Shown here: in pieces, positions 45,594 to 56,929 of the stretch
Position numbering within the stretch: the first letter of the stretch is position 1
How the letters are laid out: each line of letters opens with the position of its first letter
Source of the DNA: Adiantum capillus-veneris
Taxonomy: Eukaryota > Streptophyta > Polypodiopsida > Polypodiales > Pteridaceae
NCBI GenBank assembly: GCA_014529385.2
Contig: CM043968.1
Span: 23,716,513-23,780,512 of the forward strand
Reading direction: 5' to 3'
Length of the DNA: 64,000 bases
Notes under the pieces: generated by a model
The model's input: only the letters and a program-made list of their open reading frames with translations
What the model was told of the DNA's origin: nothing
Database searches by the model: none
Position numbers and translations under genes: made by a program

Positions 45594-45874
45594 TAGTGAC
45601 ATAGTTTAGCGCTCGATAGTCCACATATATGCGGTATGTACCATCTTTCTTTTGCACTAAAAGGACTGGAGAACAAAAGGGAGAGGAGCTAGGCCTCACC
45701 ATCCCTTTGTCTACCAATTCTTGTACTTGCCTCATGATCTCCTCTTGTTGAGCTTGAGAAACTCAATAAGGAGGCTTGTTAGGCGGTGAGATTCCTGGTA
45801 GGAGCTCAATTCGATGGTCATCATCCCCTTGTTTTGGAGGTAAGTCCATAGGGATATCATCGATAAACATATCT
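45594..45874 (-). pseudogene. pol: Chromovirus-family RT N-terminal scrap
   Basis: Matches 25420-25690 in the same orientation: [40 protein letters not shown], then stops at a run of 16 T. It is opposite in strand to the gag scrap on its left. A single open frame of 92 codons spans the poly-T junction and runs into antisense of that gag. Confidence 0.7.
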
Positions 45875-45967
45875 CCACCCCACCGTGCTATCTTACAGCC
45901 TCCCCCTAGCGTACACATTGTCCAGCCGTGCAGGTGGCCTTCCCATAGGACCCATGTCCTTACATTA

Positions 45968-45980
45968 ACCCCCCCCCCGG
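45968..45980 (-). other. Polypurine tract of chromovirus F
   Basis: The minus strand reads CCGGGGGGGGGGT shortly before the TGTAAGG LTR start. Confidence 0.65.
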
Positions 45981-45984
45981 AGAA

Positions 45985-46187
45985 TGGTTTTCGTCCTCGA
46001 AAACAAATGTAGGAAAATGTTTCTTAAGTGCGGAGACATTCTCCCATGTAGAACCTTCTTCAGGTCTATCTAGCCATTTTACCAACACCTGTCGTCTAAC
46101 ATGATGTCTGGTGCGAAGCTCATGAGAATCCAAAATCTTTTCGGGCTCATGAGAAATGCTTGGCAATTCAATAAGGTCAACTAACAC
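45985..46187 (-). pseudogene. pol: Chromodomain of chromovirus F integrase
   Basis: Encodes EPEKILDSHELRTRHHVRRQ, then VLVKWLDRPEEGSTWEN and LKKHFPTFVFEDE. The VKW, TWE and FP.F.LED-like blocks are those of integrase chromodomains in plant chromoviruses, which bind modified histone tails and steer integration. The open frame ends shortly after, near the PPT. Confidence 0.82.
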
Positions 46188-47476
46188 ACGTGTGTCAATG
46201 ACGTTATCATTCTATCATAGCTGTTTTTGTAAACGGCTAACATGAAAAACAGAATGAACTGGTGAGTGCTATGGGAGAGCTTACTTATAGGCCACTTGAC
46301 CTATACTTTGAGAATGGTAAACGGTCCACAATAGCATGGTAAAAGTTTAGCAACTTTTCCCGTCTTTAGAATTTTGGAATGCTCCGAAACTTTGAGGAAA
46401 ACCTTGTCTCCTTCTTTGAAAGTAGCAAGACAACGATGCTCATCTGCGTACTTCTTATATCAATCTTGAGCTTGCTTAACATTTTGTCGAGCAACTTGAA
46501 GCATGTCAAAATGGTCTTGGAGAAAATCCTTCACTTGTTGTATCTTCTCCTTAGCCAACCCCACCGTAACAGGTGATCTAGATTGAAATCCATACAAAAG
46601 CATAAATTGACTAAACCCTGTAGTCACATGCTTTGAACTATTATAAGCAAATTCCAATATAGGTAAGTAGTCTTCCCAATTGGTTTGCTTCTTGCTAACG
46701 TACGCTCCTAGCATATCCTATAGCACTTGATTAACTCTTTATGTTTGACCATCCGTTTTTGGATGATCAGTTGTACTTAGATTAAGTTTAGTTTCCATCT
46801 TTTGGAACAGAGCTCTCCAGAAGTGATTATCAAACTTTCGATCTCTTCCACTAATGATACTAGTTGGAAGACCATAGAGTTTATATATATGCTCTACAAA
46901 TAGCTATGCTAATTTTGGTGTCTTAACCGCAGTCTTTGTGGGAATGAATCGACCCATCTTTGTGAGACGGTCTACAATTACCCAAACGGCATCATGGCCA
47001 CGATTTGTAGTAGGTAGTCCTACTACAAAATGCATAGAGATACTCTCCCACTTACCTTGTGGAATCTCTAAAGGATGTAAAAGGCCACCTACCTTGAGAT
47101 GCTCTGCCTTATTAACTTGGCACTGTTGGCAGTTTAGTACATACTCTTGAACATCATGATGTAAGCCCGGTAAATAAAATTGTCGTCGAACTAAGGCATA
47201 CGTCTTACGAATACCTAGATGACCAGCACTTGAACTATCGTGACACTCAAATAAGATTTGGCACCTAGTGTGTGAGTCCTTTGGCACACATACTCTACCT
47301 ATGTGGAGTAAGTAGCCATCATCAATGGAAAAAATCTTGCATCGCTTAAGCTCTTCCTCAATAGGGGTGGAGCTTTGTGTGTTGGAGTTTTCATCTGCAC
47401 GTGCAGAGACATGTTGGTTTGGCTGTTCAGAGACATGTGAGTGCGAGGGATCTCTTTTTAAAACTGCACTCCACAC
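46188..47476 (-). pseudogene. pol: Integrase of chromovirus F, two catalytic residues lost
   Basis: Frame 46904-47476 has the HHCC finger (CHDSSSAGHLGIRKT, then CQQCQ) and the start of the core. The first catalytic Asp is replaced by His: ESISMHFVVGLP, codon at 47030-47032. The second (SGRDRKFDN) is present. The catalytic Glu codon in DGQT-x-RVNQVL near 46738 is TAA. Frame 46460-46714 continues with FAYNSSKHVTTGFSQF and the C-terminal part. The copy is therefore catalytically dead. Confidence 0.82.
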
Positions 47477-47616
47477 TTTATCATGTGATCAATCTTGTGC
47501 ACACTTGCCACGTAATGACTCTAAAAATCCATTCTTTATTTCCGTGAAAGCAAGTGAATTAATCTGAGGCATCCGACTTAGTACATCCGCTACTACATTA
47601 TATAACCCTTGCAATA

Positions 47617-48130
47617 TCATAGCTTACAATCATAATCTTGAACGATTTTGGCCCATCTAGCTTTATGGCCCTTCAAGTCCGTTTGAGTAGTAAACCATTT
47701 GATACTCTCATGGTCAAAAACTACTTCAAACTCGGCACCATATAAATAGTGTCGCCACTTTCGTAAAGCGTGAATTATGGCATAGAGCTCTCTCTCATAG
47801 ACAGAATAATTATGTTGAGCTCTATCTAACTTTTTACTTTCAAAGGCTATAGGTCTTCCCTCTTGGAGAAGTACCGCACCAATTGCTTTATCACTAGCAT
47901 CAGTCTCTACCACAAACGGCTTAAGTGGGTCGACGATTGCTAGGATGGGAGCAGGGGCTATAGCTACCTTGAGATGTTCGAAACTGCGTTTTTGCGCTTC
48001 TTCCCAAGATAAGGTCTTACCTTTTGCTTTAAGTTGATCGGCATAGGAACAATGATTTTGGCATAGTCACGGATATACTGCCGATAAAATCCAGCCATGC
48101 CTTAAAATATTTAAAGCTTGTTGGCGGATA
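47617..48130 (-). pseudogene. pol: RNase H and RT end of chromovirus F
   Basis: Frame 47617-47913 holds VETDASDKAIGAVLLQEGRP, SKKLDRAQHNYSVYERELYA and a DHESIKWF segment, a well-kept gypsy RNase H with catalytic D and E. To the right, with frameshifts, comes the RT connection (FYRQYIRDYAKI, EEAQKRSFEHLKVA). It stops at 48130, exactly at the end of the LTR of element G, so the rest of this RT should lie beyond the right edge of the window. Confidence 0.82.
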
Positions 48131-49024
48131 TGTCGTGACGGACGTCGGCACAGCAAGAACTCACCTAACAAGATTTGTCAGCTAAGGACAAAGATCGACC
48201 CGCAAGCACGTGGAAGCAAGCATAGGGTGTCAACCTACACTTGACCGACTCTCGACTACTTCCTACAGAGGTCTCTACCCAATGTCTAAGCTACAGCCTT
48301 CAGATTTCCTACAACGCTTCCAAGAGCCAAATACCCATCAAACGTTCTCGAAACGCCACAGAACTTGAAGGAAACCCTATTAACACCAATAGGTTGCTCT
48401 CCCTAAGGTCCATGAACCAAAATCCCAACCCTAAACACCTGGTGCAAAATCACGTAGGATATCTGGTTGAAATTTGAAGGTCGTCGTTTCCGAAAACTAA
48501 AGTGCCTAATGTGTAGCTGTACTCGATGCGAACGCGTGGATATGCTGATATGCGAAAACGGATAACGTATGCTCACCAAATCACCAGATGTAGCTCGTGG
48601 GTCGAGTTCGCAAAACCAAACCGTACACCTGCAATGTAGGTATTGTAGCTCTCGTCGGGGACAACACGCTGCACTTCTCCTCACTCGATTCCGACCACCG
48701 GTGCACGTGTAGCGTCAAGATGAAACTCTCACTCTCTCTTGTACACAGTACGCTCACTCACACAGACATAACTTTTTTAAAAATGACAAAAGGTTTTTTT
48801 ATTAAGGTTAAAAGTGGTATAAATACCTTACAATCTCAAACCCTAATGTTCCAATTTAACCATCTACTCAATCTAAATGTCAAAAATGGGACACAATCTG
48901 GAGCTTCTGCAAGCCCCACTATTTACAAAGGTGAAATGTCGATTTTTCTCAATTAAATAATAATTACAAAAAATAATATTCCATCGAGCAATCATTCTCC
49001 GTAGGGTGTGTCCAGCTGCTAACA
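48131..49024 (-). repeat. 3' LTR of element G
   Basis: 894 bp, starting TGTTAGCAGC at 49024 and ending GTCACGACA at 48131. A GGTATAAATACC palindrome at 48815-48826 could serve as a TATA box. The stretch 48794-48860 is repeated at 63934-64000. Confidence 0.82.
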
Positions 49025-49039
49025 CTCCCCCCCTCCTAG
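49025..49039 (-). other. Polypurine tract of element G (3')
   Basis: The minus strand reads CTAGGAGGGGGGGAG directly before the LTR. The identical 15 bases occur at 55206-55220. Confidence 0.75.
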
Positions 49040-49290
49040 TTCATGTTGTCCCTGACATGGCCGTAGAGCTGCTTCTTTAGTGGAGGCTTTCTCTCATCTT
49101 TAGAAGGGACTTATATCGCGCATGTTGGGCGAGTAACGTCGGGCCAAATATATATGTGTTGATGGTGAAGAAGCCGGTGTAGAAGGCTTCTTCAAAGGCC
49201 TGGAGGTGATAAGAAGGCAAAAACATAATTCTCTGGTATAGTGCATGTATCACCTCGTGAGAAGGCTGAGCCGACAGATCGTAGGCACAT

Positions 49291-52200
49291 CTATATGTAT
49301 CTTGGAAGAAAAAGATATTGTCTGTCGCCTGTCCAGGTTTCGAAGACAGCCAGAAGGGTTTTACATATTTTTCTCAGCATGATGCAAGATAGGTCAAGCG
49401 AGCCAATGAACAATTTGACGGCGCCCGTTAGAGTTTTCACCATGTATTGCTCACTCATTCTCTCGCCTGCCTTCAAGCCTGGCAGCTTCGGGTAATTGAG
49501 CCAAGTGGGTTGGCTTCTCTGCAACAGCTCTTGGGCTTTCCATGTCCTCATCCTTGGTAGAGGGCAAAAACTGAGGTTGTCTCTGATTCTTTTGGGCGCC
49601 TCTACCACATGAATTAGATATTGTGTATATTTTGTGAGCCATGCCTTTCTCCACCTGGGTTGAGAATCCACTATCAGCTTAACTCCTTCAGGTTTGGAGA
49701 TATCTGCTTTGTATAATGGCATTGTAGGCTCTTCTTTTATCCGTTTGTTGATAGTAGCAGCTTCATACTTTAGAAGTGGATATGGGATAGAAGGTTGTAG
49801 CCATTCACGCCGAATGGTATTGGCATCTATCTTCTGAATGGTCATTGATTTAAACACTCTCTGCTCCCACTCCAATGCTTCTTTGGCTGTGTCTCTTACT
49901 GCCACTTCTATGGCCTTCTGCAGCTTTTCTTCTTCTTCTTGTGTCAGATCTTGGGGTTCTTGTGAGGGTCCCACCAGGATGTGCTCTTGCATGGTGGTGT
50001 CCACTGGATCTAACACATTCTCTATGTCGATTCCTTCCGTTGTTGTTGGCCCGATGCTAAACTGTTGCTCTTCAGTTTGTTGTTGGCCTTTCAACTCATC
50101 TATCTGCTATTGAAATTCCTTCTTTTCCTCTTTCGCTTGATCTCTCGTGTTTACTAGGAGGTCGTTCAGATCTGCATTGATTTTTTCCGCCTCCTCAAGC
50201 TTCCTCTCAATGGCTTCATTTTATGTTTGCGATCTCTGAAATTCCTCGTCCATCTTTCTTTTGACGGCTTCTAGCTCATTTTTCATGGCCTAGTTCTCTT
50301 CTTCCAAGTGGTTTTCCATTACAAGAGATCCCTCGCCCAGCATCAGTCTTTGCCTCTTATCCAGTGTTAACTTCTTTTGGAGTTCCTTCATTTGTTCTTC
50401 ATACAAATCAATCTCTGAAGTTGGTCGAGCTAGCAGCTCTGACTCTGGCCGGAGATGCCCTTAGCCTTTGGATGGTCTGATCTTTTACTTTAATCTGATC
50501 TTTTAGCTCTATTACCTCATCCTGGCTTGCCTCATGTTCTATCTCGGCCTTTTCCTTGGCATTCCTCAAGGTTTCCACCTCTTTGGACTCTTCAGCAAGT
50601 TGTAGAGTCAGATTGTCCCTCTCTTTTCCGCATCCGTCAGTGACTTGCTGATTTCCTTGTATTCTTCCTCTGCTCTTTGAAGTTTGTGTTATGTTGCCTG
50701 ATTCTGTCGTTCCATCTCCTGGCATCTTTGTAATGCCACGTCCAGACTGGCTTGTAGCTTTGTTTGTTTCTCTATATTCTCTTGGCCCTGTTTCTGCAGT
50801 AAGTCCACTTTAGCCTTGATATAAACTTCATTTGTTTTGAGAGTATCAATCTCACTCTCAGTGGCCATTGATCTTGCTCTGAGCCCGGTTAGCTTTTGCA
50901 TTACCACATCCCAATCATTGGTTGGTGGTTGTAGGTCTACTGTATCGATGGCCATCTCTTTCAATTCCACTAACCAAAGGCTCTACATATGTTCCTTGGG
51001 CCTAGTACTTGCCAACTCAAAGGCTACAGTAGTTGCCTCTTCTCGAGAGTACCCCGCAGCTAGTAGATCAAGAAATATTCTGAAATTTCTTTCCTCTGGA
51101 TCGGGCTTCTCCTCTTTTGGCTCAGCTTCTGCCTTCAGCTCTTCCTCTTTGTTTGTCTCTTGCTTGGACTCTTTTTGTTCATCAGTTCTATTCAGCTCCT
51201 CCTTTTGTTGGGTTTGTGGAGGGCTAAGAGGAGGTGGTGATGGGGGTGGGCTGGATTCCCGGCTTGACGATGGAGCTGCTGGCTTCTTCTTGAAATCTCG
51301 ATCCGCCTTGGTCTTTCTCTCTCTTTCTTTGCCTTCCTGCTCTTCTAGCAGCTGCCGTCTCACTTCGTCCACTTCTTCTTCTATAAATGGGATATTCGGG
51401 ATATTCTCCGCCGTAGCATCTAGGATCTCAAAGTTTTTGATATAGTCTTCAAACCGATCCCGGTGAACCCTTCGAGATGATCCCGACATGGCTTCAAGGG
51501 ATGGCTTCCACAACTTGCTTAAATCTCCTTTGAGTGCTCTCTCGGCTCTGAAGCTTTCCATTAGTCTTTCTAGCCGTGCCGCTTTTTGTGACTTGGTTTC
51601 TTTGATCGGAACTTGTAGACTTTATTTCTTTCCTTTCTTTGACTCTGGCGGCTCTTCTAGCACGGTCTCTAACCGGCGCTTCATCCTTGTGGCTACCCTG
51701 GGTGCCTTGGGTGGTTCTTCTTCCTTATCTTCCTTTAGCTTTAGCCAATCATTTTGTGAGGGAGGTTCAGGCCAGTTTCCTTTGGCATGCAATGCTCCAT
51801 AGACAACTTTTGTTATCAGCTCACCAGGTACAATATAGGTGGGATTTTTGTTCCCCATCTTCACCAGGTTGTCATGGATGTAAGCAGCATAATTTATCTC
51901 TTTTGGCTTGCCCTTCTGCATTGCCCAGGTGAAGGTGGTAACAATGGCTCTAGGTGGCATTCTGTATTTTTGTGGCCGCTTTGTACACATGTGGAAGTAT
52001 TGATTGTAGAGTTGGCTCATGATAGCCACCTTCGGGTTTGCAATGTCTTCAAAGGTGTAGTTATTCTTCTTTTTCGAGTAGAACTTGACTTCATCTCGCC
52101 TCTTTGTCACACTGTCCCCTTTATTTGAGATGTCAAGTGTGGCTGCCACCACCCTCTCTGTGATAACAATCATGGTATCTGGCTTGCCTTGCAGATCTAT

Positions 52201-52563
52201 GACTCGGGCCACTCCATCTTCTTTGATTGTGGTTACAAATTCCCATACTCTTTTGATGTCAATTCCTGTTGGCAAAGCTTCAAAGTAGTTATGAAGATCT
52301 AGCTTCTCCAAGTAATCCCCCATCTTGCTCCTGACAAATTCATTGAGCTCTCGTGATATCATGGGTATCTCTACTGCATTTCCTTTAGAATCTTTGATTA
52401 CTCCTTGGTGGACTCTCAGATCATTGGACTCTAGCAGATCATTCTGAATCCATGTGCTTGTGGGCTTCAGGGTTCCTTCTGGGATCACAAATGGCTCCAC
52501 TTCTTCCAGGTAGTCTTTTATAGTCATCCTCTTCTTCTTTGCAGGTGATTTTGCGGCTGGCAT
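49291..52563 (-). pseudogene. Long coiled-coil ORF of element G, unknown function, broken by stops
   Basis: About 1,090 codons between the palindrome repeats and the 3' LTR. The first 313 codons (52563-51622) are open: a basic start MPAAKSPAKKKRMTIKDYLE, then a globular domain (SRELNEFVRSKMGDYLEKLD, IVTTFTWAMQKGKPKEINYA) that loosely recalls the mobile domains found in ORFs of some plant retroelements. After a TAA comes a Pro/Ser-rich acidic part (51561-50983), then about 290 codons of heptad-like charged helix (50970-50110) and a C-terminal domain (50094-49291). In-frame TAG or TAA stops lie at 51622, 50983, 50290, 50221 and 50107, with frameshifts near 50700 and 50450. No signal peptide or membrane segment is visible, so it is not an obvious envelope gene. 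Confidence 0.7.
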
Positions 52564-52729
52564 GGATCTTGTTGCACTCAGTAGTCCAAAGTTAGCGTTT
52601 TTTCCATATTAGGCTGATAAACTGAGTTCTAACTACCCAAATGACTTGAAAATTGAAAATAAAACTTATAAGGAACTAGGGAAACTCTGCATTTGCCCAC
52701 AGTAGGTTCTGGCTAAAAAATTATCATTT

Positions 52730-53608
52730 AAACATCCTACGCGTAGGATATCTAACTTGTCTGTTTTTTGTGAAACTTGGTAGGCTGGTGGCCCTTGACC
52801 TGTGCAACATGGCTATGTAATTGGAATTGGGTTTGGGCATCAAAAAGTGCAATTTTGGGCAGATTTAGGCTTTAGGCTCACAAATTGGGTAAGATGTCCT
52901 CAACAGGTGGCAAATGATATTCAAATGGGTTGAAAGTTGATATACACGCTCCTTGCACCATGTTAATGGCTCCCATGAAGTCAGATCCTGCACAGTAGGT
53001 CAAAATCACACTGGAGACATCCTACGCGTAGGATGTCTATTTCATCAAAATGACTTGAAGTTGGTTCTGGGGTTAGCCCTTAGTATGTGGAACATGGCCC
53101 TGCTCTTGGATTTTGATTTGGATAAGCATTGGTGTTGTTAAGAGCATGTGTGGTGTTTTTAGGCTCAAAAAGTGCATCTTGGAGGTTTTGGGGACCAAAG
53201 GTGATGGGAATGGCTTGAAATTTGATACATGAGCTTAGGAAGGTGTTATAAGGAGATCTGGAACTCAAAAATACCATCTGGGGGCCAAATTGGTCATTTA
53301 GACATCCTACACGTAGGATGTCTATTTCATCAATTTTCACATCTTACCCCACAGTTAGCTTGGCAATGTGCTCATGAGTATATTGTGCAAGTTTCATGTG
53401 TTTTGGACTAGTTTTGGTAGGTCTATGACCCATTATTGCCTCTATTCTCTGACTTTGCATTTTTTTATGCACATGAGGTCGACTTTTGTCCAAATGTAAT
53501 GAAACTTGGTGGCTAGCATGTACAGGCTATTCAGAAACTGTGTGTGATGTGAGATGTTGAGTTTGGTTCCCAAATGTGGCCTTGAGACATCCTACGCATA
53601 GGATGTCT
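52730..53608. repeat. Four palindromes at exact 285-bp spacing
   Basis: Core ATCCTACGCGTAGGAT at 52734-52749 and 53019-53034. Variants at 53304 (ACGT centre, still a palindrome) and 53589 (GCAT centre). Copies 2 and 3 extend to perfect 24-bp palindromes. The intervening sequence is also repeated but strongly diverged, for example CCCTT-n-TG-G-AACATGGC after copies 1 and 2. The region lies just upstream of the coiled-coil ORF start. Confidence 0.9.
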
Positions 53609-53649
53609 CTTGATGAAATTTATGTGAGAAGTGCTACTGGTGCCTGCCA

Positions 53650-55500
53650 TGAGCCCCCCTGAGTCCCTTTTAAGCCCTATTTCAACAAAAAAGTCAAATA
53701 GATAGAAAGAAACTCCCTATTTGGCTTTCAGAGCCTCTGAGCCGTTTTCAGACTCTTGGAGTGCTTTTCGGCGATGAAATTTCTTGATGTTAGTCTCCAT
53801 AGCTTCACGGTCCCTTGGGGATCCTTGCCATATGGTTTTTGTTGACTTTGGATTCACCGGAGCTCCGTTTGGCAATTTGTCGCTCTGGAAGCGCCCGTGG
53901 TTGCGTTTACATGTCGTCAATGACTTGTGGTGGTCTACCACCATAGGACTTGGTTGTTGATGGTCTAGGAAAGCCGCTCGTGAAGTTTGGTGGCAAACGG
54001 ACATGTGGTTTGGCCGTGAGAGCTAGTCGACGCTTTGTGTGTCTGATGCCGTTTCTGAATCTTAGTGCCACTTCGGGTCACCTTATGGCCATGTGGGCTA
54101 TATAGACTTGTTGAGCATGTCGAGATGCTCCTACCCATGAGTTTTGGTAGCAATTGGGCACCTTTCCACCGATTTACCATTTGGTGGCCTCTTGCGGGGC
54201 TCTAGAAGTTAGGGTTTTTCCCAATGGTTTTCCGCCGCCTTTGGGCATCCAAGAGTGGTCTCCTATGCTAGGGTAAGCTGCCGATGAAGTTTCATTGCTT
54301 TTGGGTTAGCCGTTAGGTGGCCACTTCTACCTGTAGGTCTCTACTGCTCGCTTCCCGTGTGAACCCTACGCTAGTTTTCGTGACAAAACATCAAACATAC
54401 ACGAAAAGTTCAAGGTGGTGAGCCTACCTCTCATGTCTAGAGCCTGTCGGGTGGTCATGCGCATCGTAGAAGCCGTTGGAAGTCCGGTTCGCTCTAGGTG
54501 GCAAGAGCTCTCTCTCAAGAAGGCAATAGTAGAAATGAGCTTTAAATGAAGTGAAAAAATCTTATAATGGGGGTCCGCGAACCACTTTCCATGAAATTTA
54601 ACATGTGCTCTCAACTTCTTGCAAGATGCAGTTTAGGCTCGAAAAATTCTTAATTTGGACTCCATTTGCTCAGTTTCCGAGAAATTTGACGTTTCGGTCA
54701 AAATCTGGCCAAAACACGCTTTCAGGTCCATTCACATAATTGCACCCCCATTGTACCATAGGTTTTCCTATAGTCACTGATTATACCCATATTTTTTGTT
54801 TTTCATTACGACCATATTTCACCTGCTTTTTGTATTTTTGAAATTTTTCTATCGATAATTAGTAAAATTAAAAATAAAATAGCAAAATAAATCCCGAAAA
54901 TCCCCAAAAATTATAATAACTCAAAAACATCACCGCAAAACACTATATACACTCACATAAAATTTTTATGGCCGGATTTCTCCGTTTTATCAATATTTTT
55001 TCTGAAAAATGGCTATTTTTACCTATATACACACACCTAGGGGCTTGATTTGGTGTTTGGCCCCATATACTTGTAGATTCATTCTGTATAAGGGTATATG
55101 TACTTAGGTTAGTTCTAAAAATTTCACAATCAAACGACAACCCTCTAAAATAGTCGAAAAACATGCCCTTTTTTGCTCTTTTTACCATTGGGTCCGCATT
55201 TATGCCTCCCCCCCTCCTAGCCGGAGTCCCCCCGGACGACAAGGTATTGCCTCGGTGTATGTGTTGTGCATGGGTTAAAAATTGTGCTAATGGTCGGACA
55301 TGTAAGGTGGCCCTATATGATGCATACTCGGTCAACACATGGAAAAATCAATGTTGTGCAAGAGGAGGTAATGAGCAAAATGCTTATTGGCATTCGACGT
55401 CGAGGTTTCCTGTTTGTTGTTGATATGGTTGGTGGATTTTCTTTGCAAGTAAAATTTGTAACTCTACAGCTCTCTGTTTGATCGTCTTTCTTGCAAAAGT
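53650..55500. other. Central non-coding region of element G
   Basis: Only short frames (up to 131 codons) without family features. It contains a second copy of the PPT at 55206-55220 and an AT-rich stretch (54770-54960). Confidence 0.5.
55206..55220 (-). other. Internal second polypurine tract of element G
   Basis: Identical over 15 bases to the 3' PPT (CTAGGAGGGGGGGAG on the minus strand), 6.18 kb upstream of it. It is followed by GCATAAATG, not by a TG LTR start. Confidence 0.6.
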
Positions 55501-55514
55501 CGCTTGGTTTGCCA

Positions 55515-56830
55515 CTACTGTCGATAGGCCATGGTTGTCTCCTTGGAGAGAATTGTCCTGGCGGAATTGGCCCTAGTCTTTGTCTCTTTTGCTTTCCATT
55601 TGTAGCTTTGTTTTGGAGGTTTTTGTAGGTTTATTGCTACTTTTGTGGTTGTCATTGTTGTGCTGTTGATTGGCACCCACATAGATCGGTTGGCCGGTTT
55701 CATATGTAGTGTGTGTCTGCATGCCGATGTTGCTTGTATTGAAGAGAGTTCCTGTTGATTTGGTTAAAGGATCCAAATGCGAGTCGCATTTAAGTTGTTA
55801 CTGAGCATTCTCTTTGGGATCCATATCTTTCTTGTGCCCTTGGTTTTTGGTTGAACTGTGTGCTTCTGTTGACTTCTTTTGTTGTATTGTGGTAGGTCTG
55901 CCATTTCACCTCTATCCTTCCGCACCCATACTGGCTTTTCGCGTGTTGCTAACTTTGATCTTTGCACTGCGGTCTGTGTTGTTTTATGCTTGTAGTGAAC
56001 ATGGGTGGCAGTTCTTTTGTTGGTCGCCATGGGTATCGTGTTGTTCTTTAGTGGCACCCATCCTTTTGGTTCTTTATCCAGTGATTGCATTGCTGCCATC
56101 TGATTCGTCCGGGATTGCTGAGCAAAGGCTACCACCTTGTGCATGCTGAATTTTGACTGCATCCGCATTCCAATCTATCTGCACATTATACTCTTTTTGC
56201 CAAGGCTGTCCCAACAACATGGGGTGTTGTGTGCTTTCATCCTCAACCACATAAAACTTATGTGGGTAAATATATTGATGTACTTGTACATGCAATATAA
56301 TCCAGCCCAATGTTTTTAGCAAATGTGATGTACTACTTTCCAGCACTTGTGGAGTAGGATGTAGTTGACCTTTGGGCTTGAGCTGTTTGTATAATCTGTA
56401 AGAGATTAGATTTTCTTGAGCTCCAGAATCAAGCAATGCCGTCGATTCAACTTGATTGCTACCCACTTTGACTGCAATTATTGGCTCCACTGTGTCTTCA
56501 TCAAAATTCGTTAGTCGAATAGCATTTATTCGCAAAGGTGATCCACATTGTTGTTGTTGTCGAAGAAGCCTTCTTTTTGCAATGCGTTCTTTTGCTTCTG
56601 CTTGGGCCTCTTCACGTACCCTTTGTTTCTCCTTCATCCATTGCTTTTCTTCATGGATTTGTTGAAGCATATCCTGTGTTAGTAGTAAATGATACTTTTT
56701 TAATCGTCGACACCCACTAATCCAATTTGTCATTTGGCTAAAAGCACGCTTTGGTGGTACAAAAAGGACTGTCCTTGACAGCACCTTTGACAAATCTTCG
56801 AGCTACAATTTCTACATGTCACATGAAAAA
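55515..56830 (-). pseudogene. Second retropepsin-like ORF of element G, after integrase
   Basis: Frame 56074-56793 (about 240 codons) has a Lys/Glu/Gln-rich helical N-terminus (EEKQWMKEKQRVREEAQAEA), then a protease-like domain: VKVGSNQVESTALLDSGAQE with the D-S-G-A active site, NLISYRLYKQL, and MLLGQPWQKEYNVQIDW at the end. It continues after a frameshift as a basic Gln/Thr/Lys-rich tail (56168-55515). Just upstream another frame encodes CRNCSSKICQRCC, a cysteine cluster. The gag-pol protease of the same element is elsewhere (60808-61420) with a different sequence, so this is an additional domain. Confidence 0.7.
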
Positions 56831-56929
56831 CTACCTATCATACTATATATCAACGAATAGATCTTCAAAAGGAGAATCTAAAAACACAAGGTCCAAAAAG
56901 TTTTGACCTAAACTACAAAAATTTTACCA

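Larger units (their letters stand above)
45875..48130 (-). mobile_element. Chromovirus F, 3' part
   Basis: Minus-strand Ty3/gypsy fragment: end of RT, RNase H, integrase, chromodomain, PPT and the first 90 bp of a 3' LTR (TGTAAGGACATGG from 45964). It is cut on the right by the insertion of element G at 48131 and on the left by an older break. Confidence 0.8.

Noticed and set aside
50837-51445. 202-codon plus-strand Ser-rich frame
   Set aside because: It is antisense to the coiled-coil ORF, whose Glu/Lys-rich codons read as Ser/Phe-rich on the other strand.
49291-52563. Envelope-like gene
   Set aside because: Position fits, but no signal peptide, membrane segment or cysteine pattern is visible.
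53080-53340. Minus-strand 86-codon frame spanning a palindrome
   Set aside because: The shared DILRVGC peptide is just the translated palindrome; the 285-bp units are not open in a common frame.
54943-55338. 131-codon minus-strand frame in the central region of element G
   Set aside because: No domain, crosses the internal polypurine tract, composition unlike the flanking ORFs.
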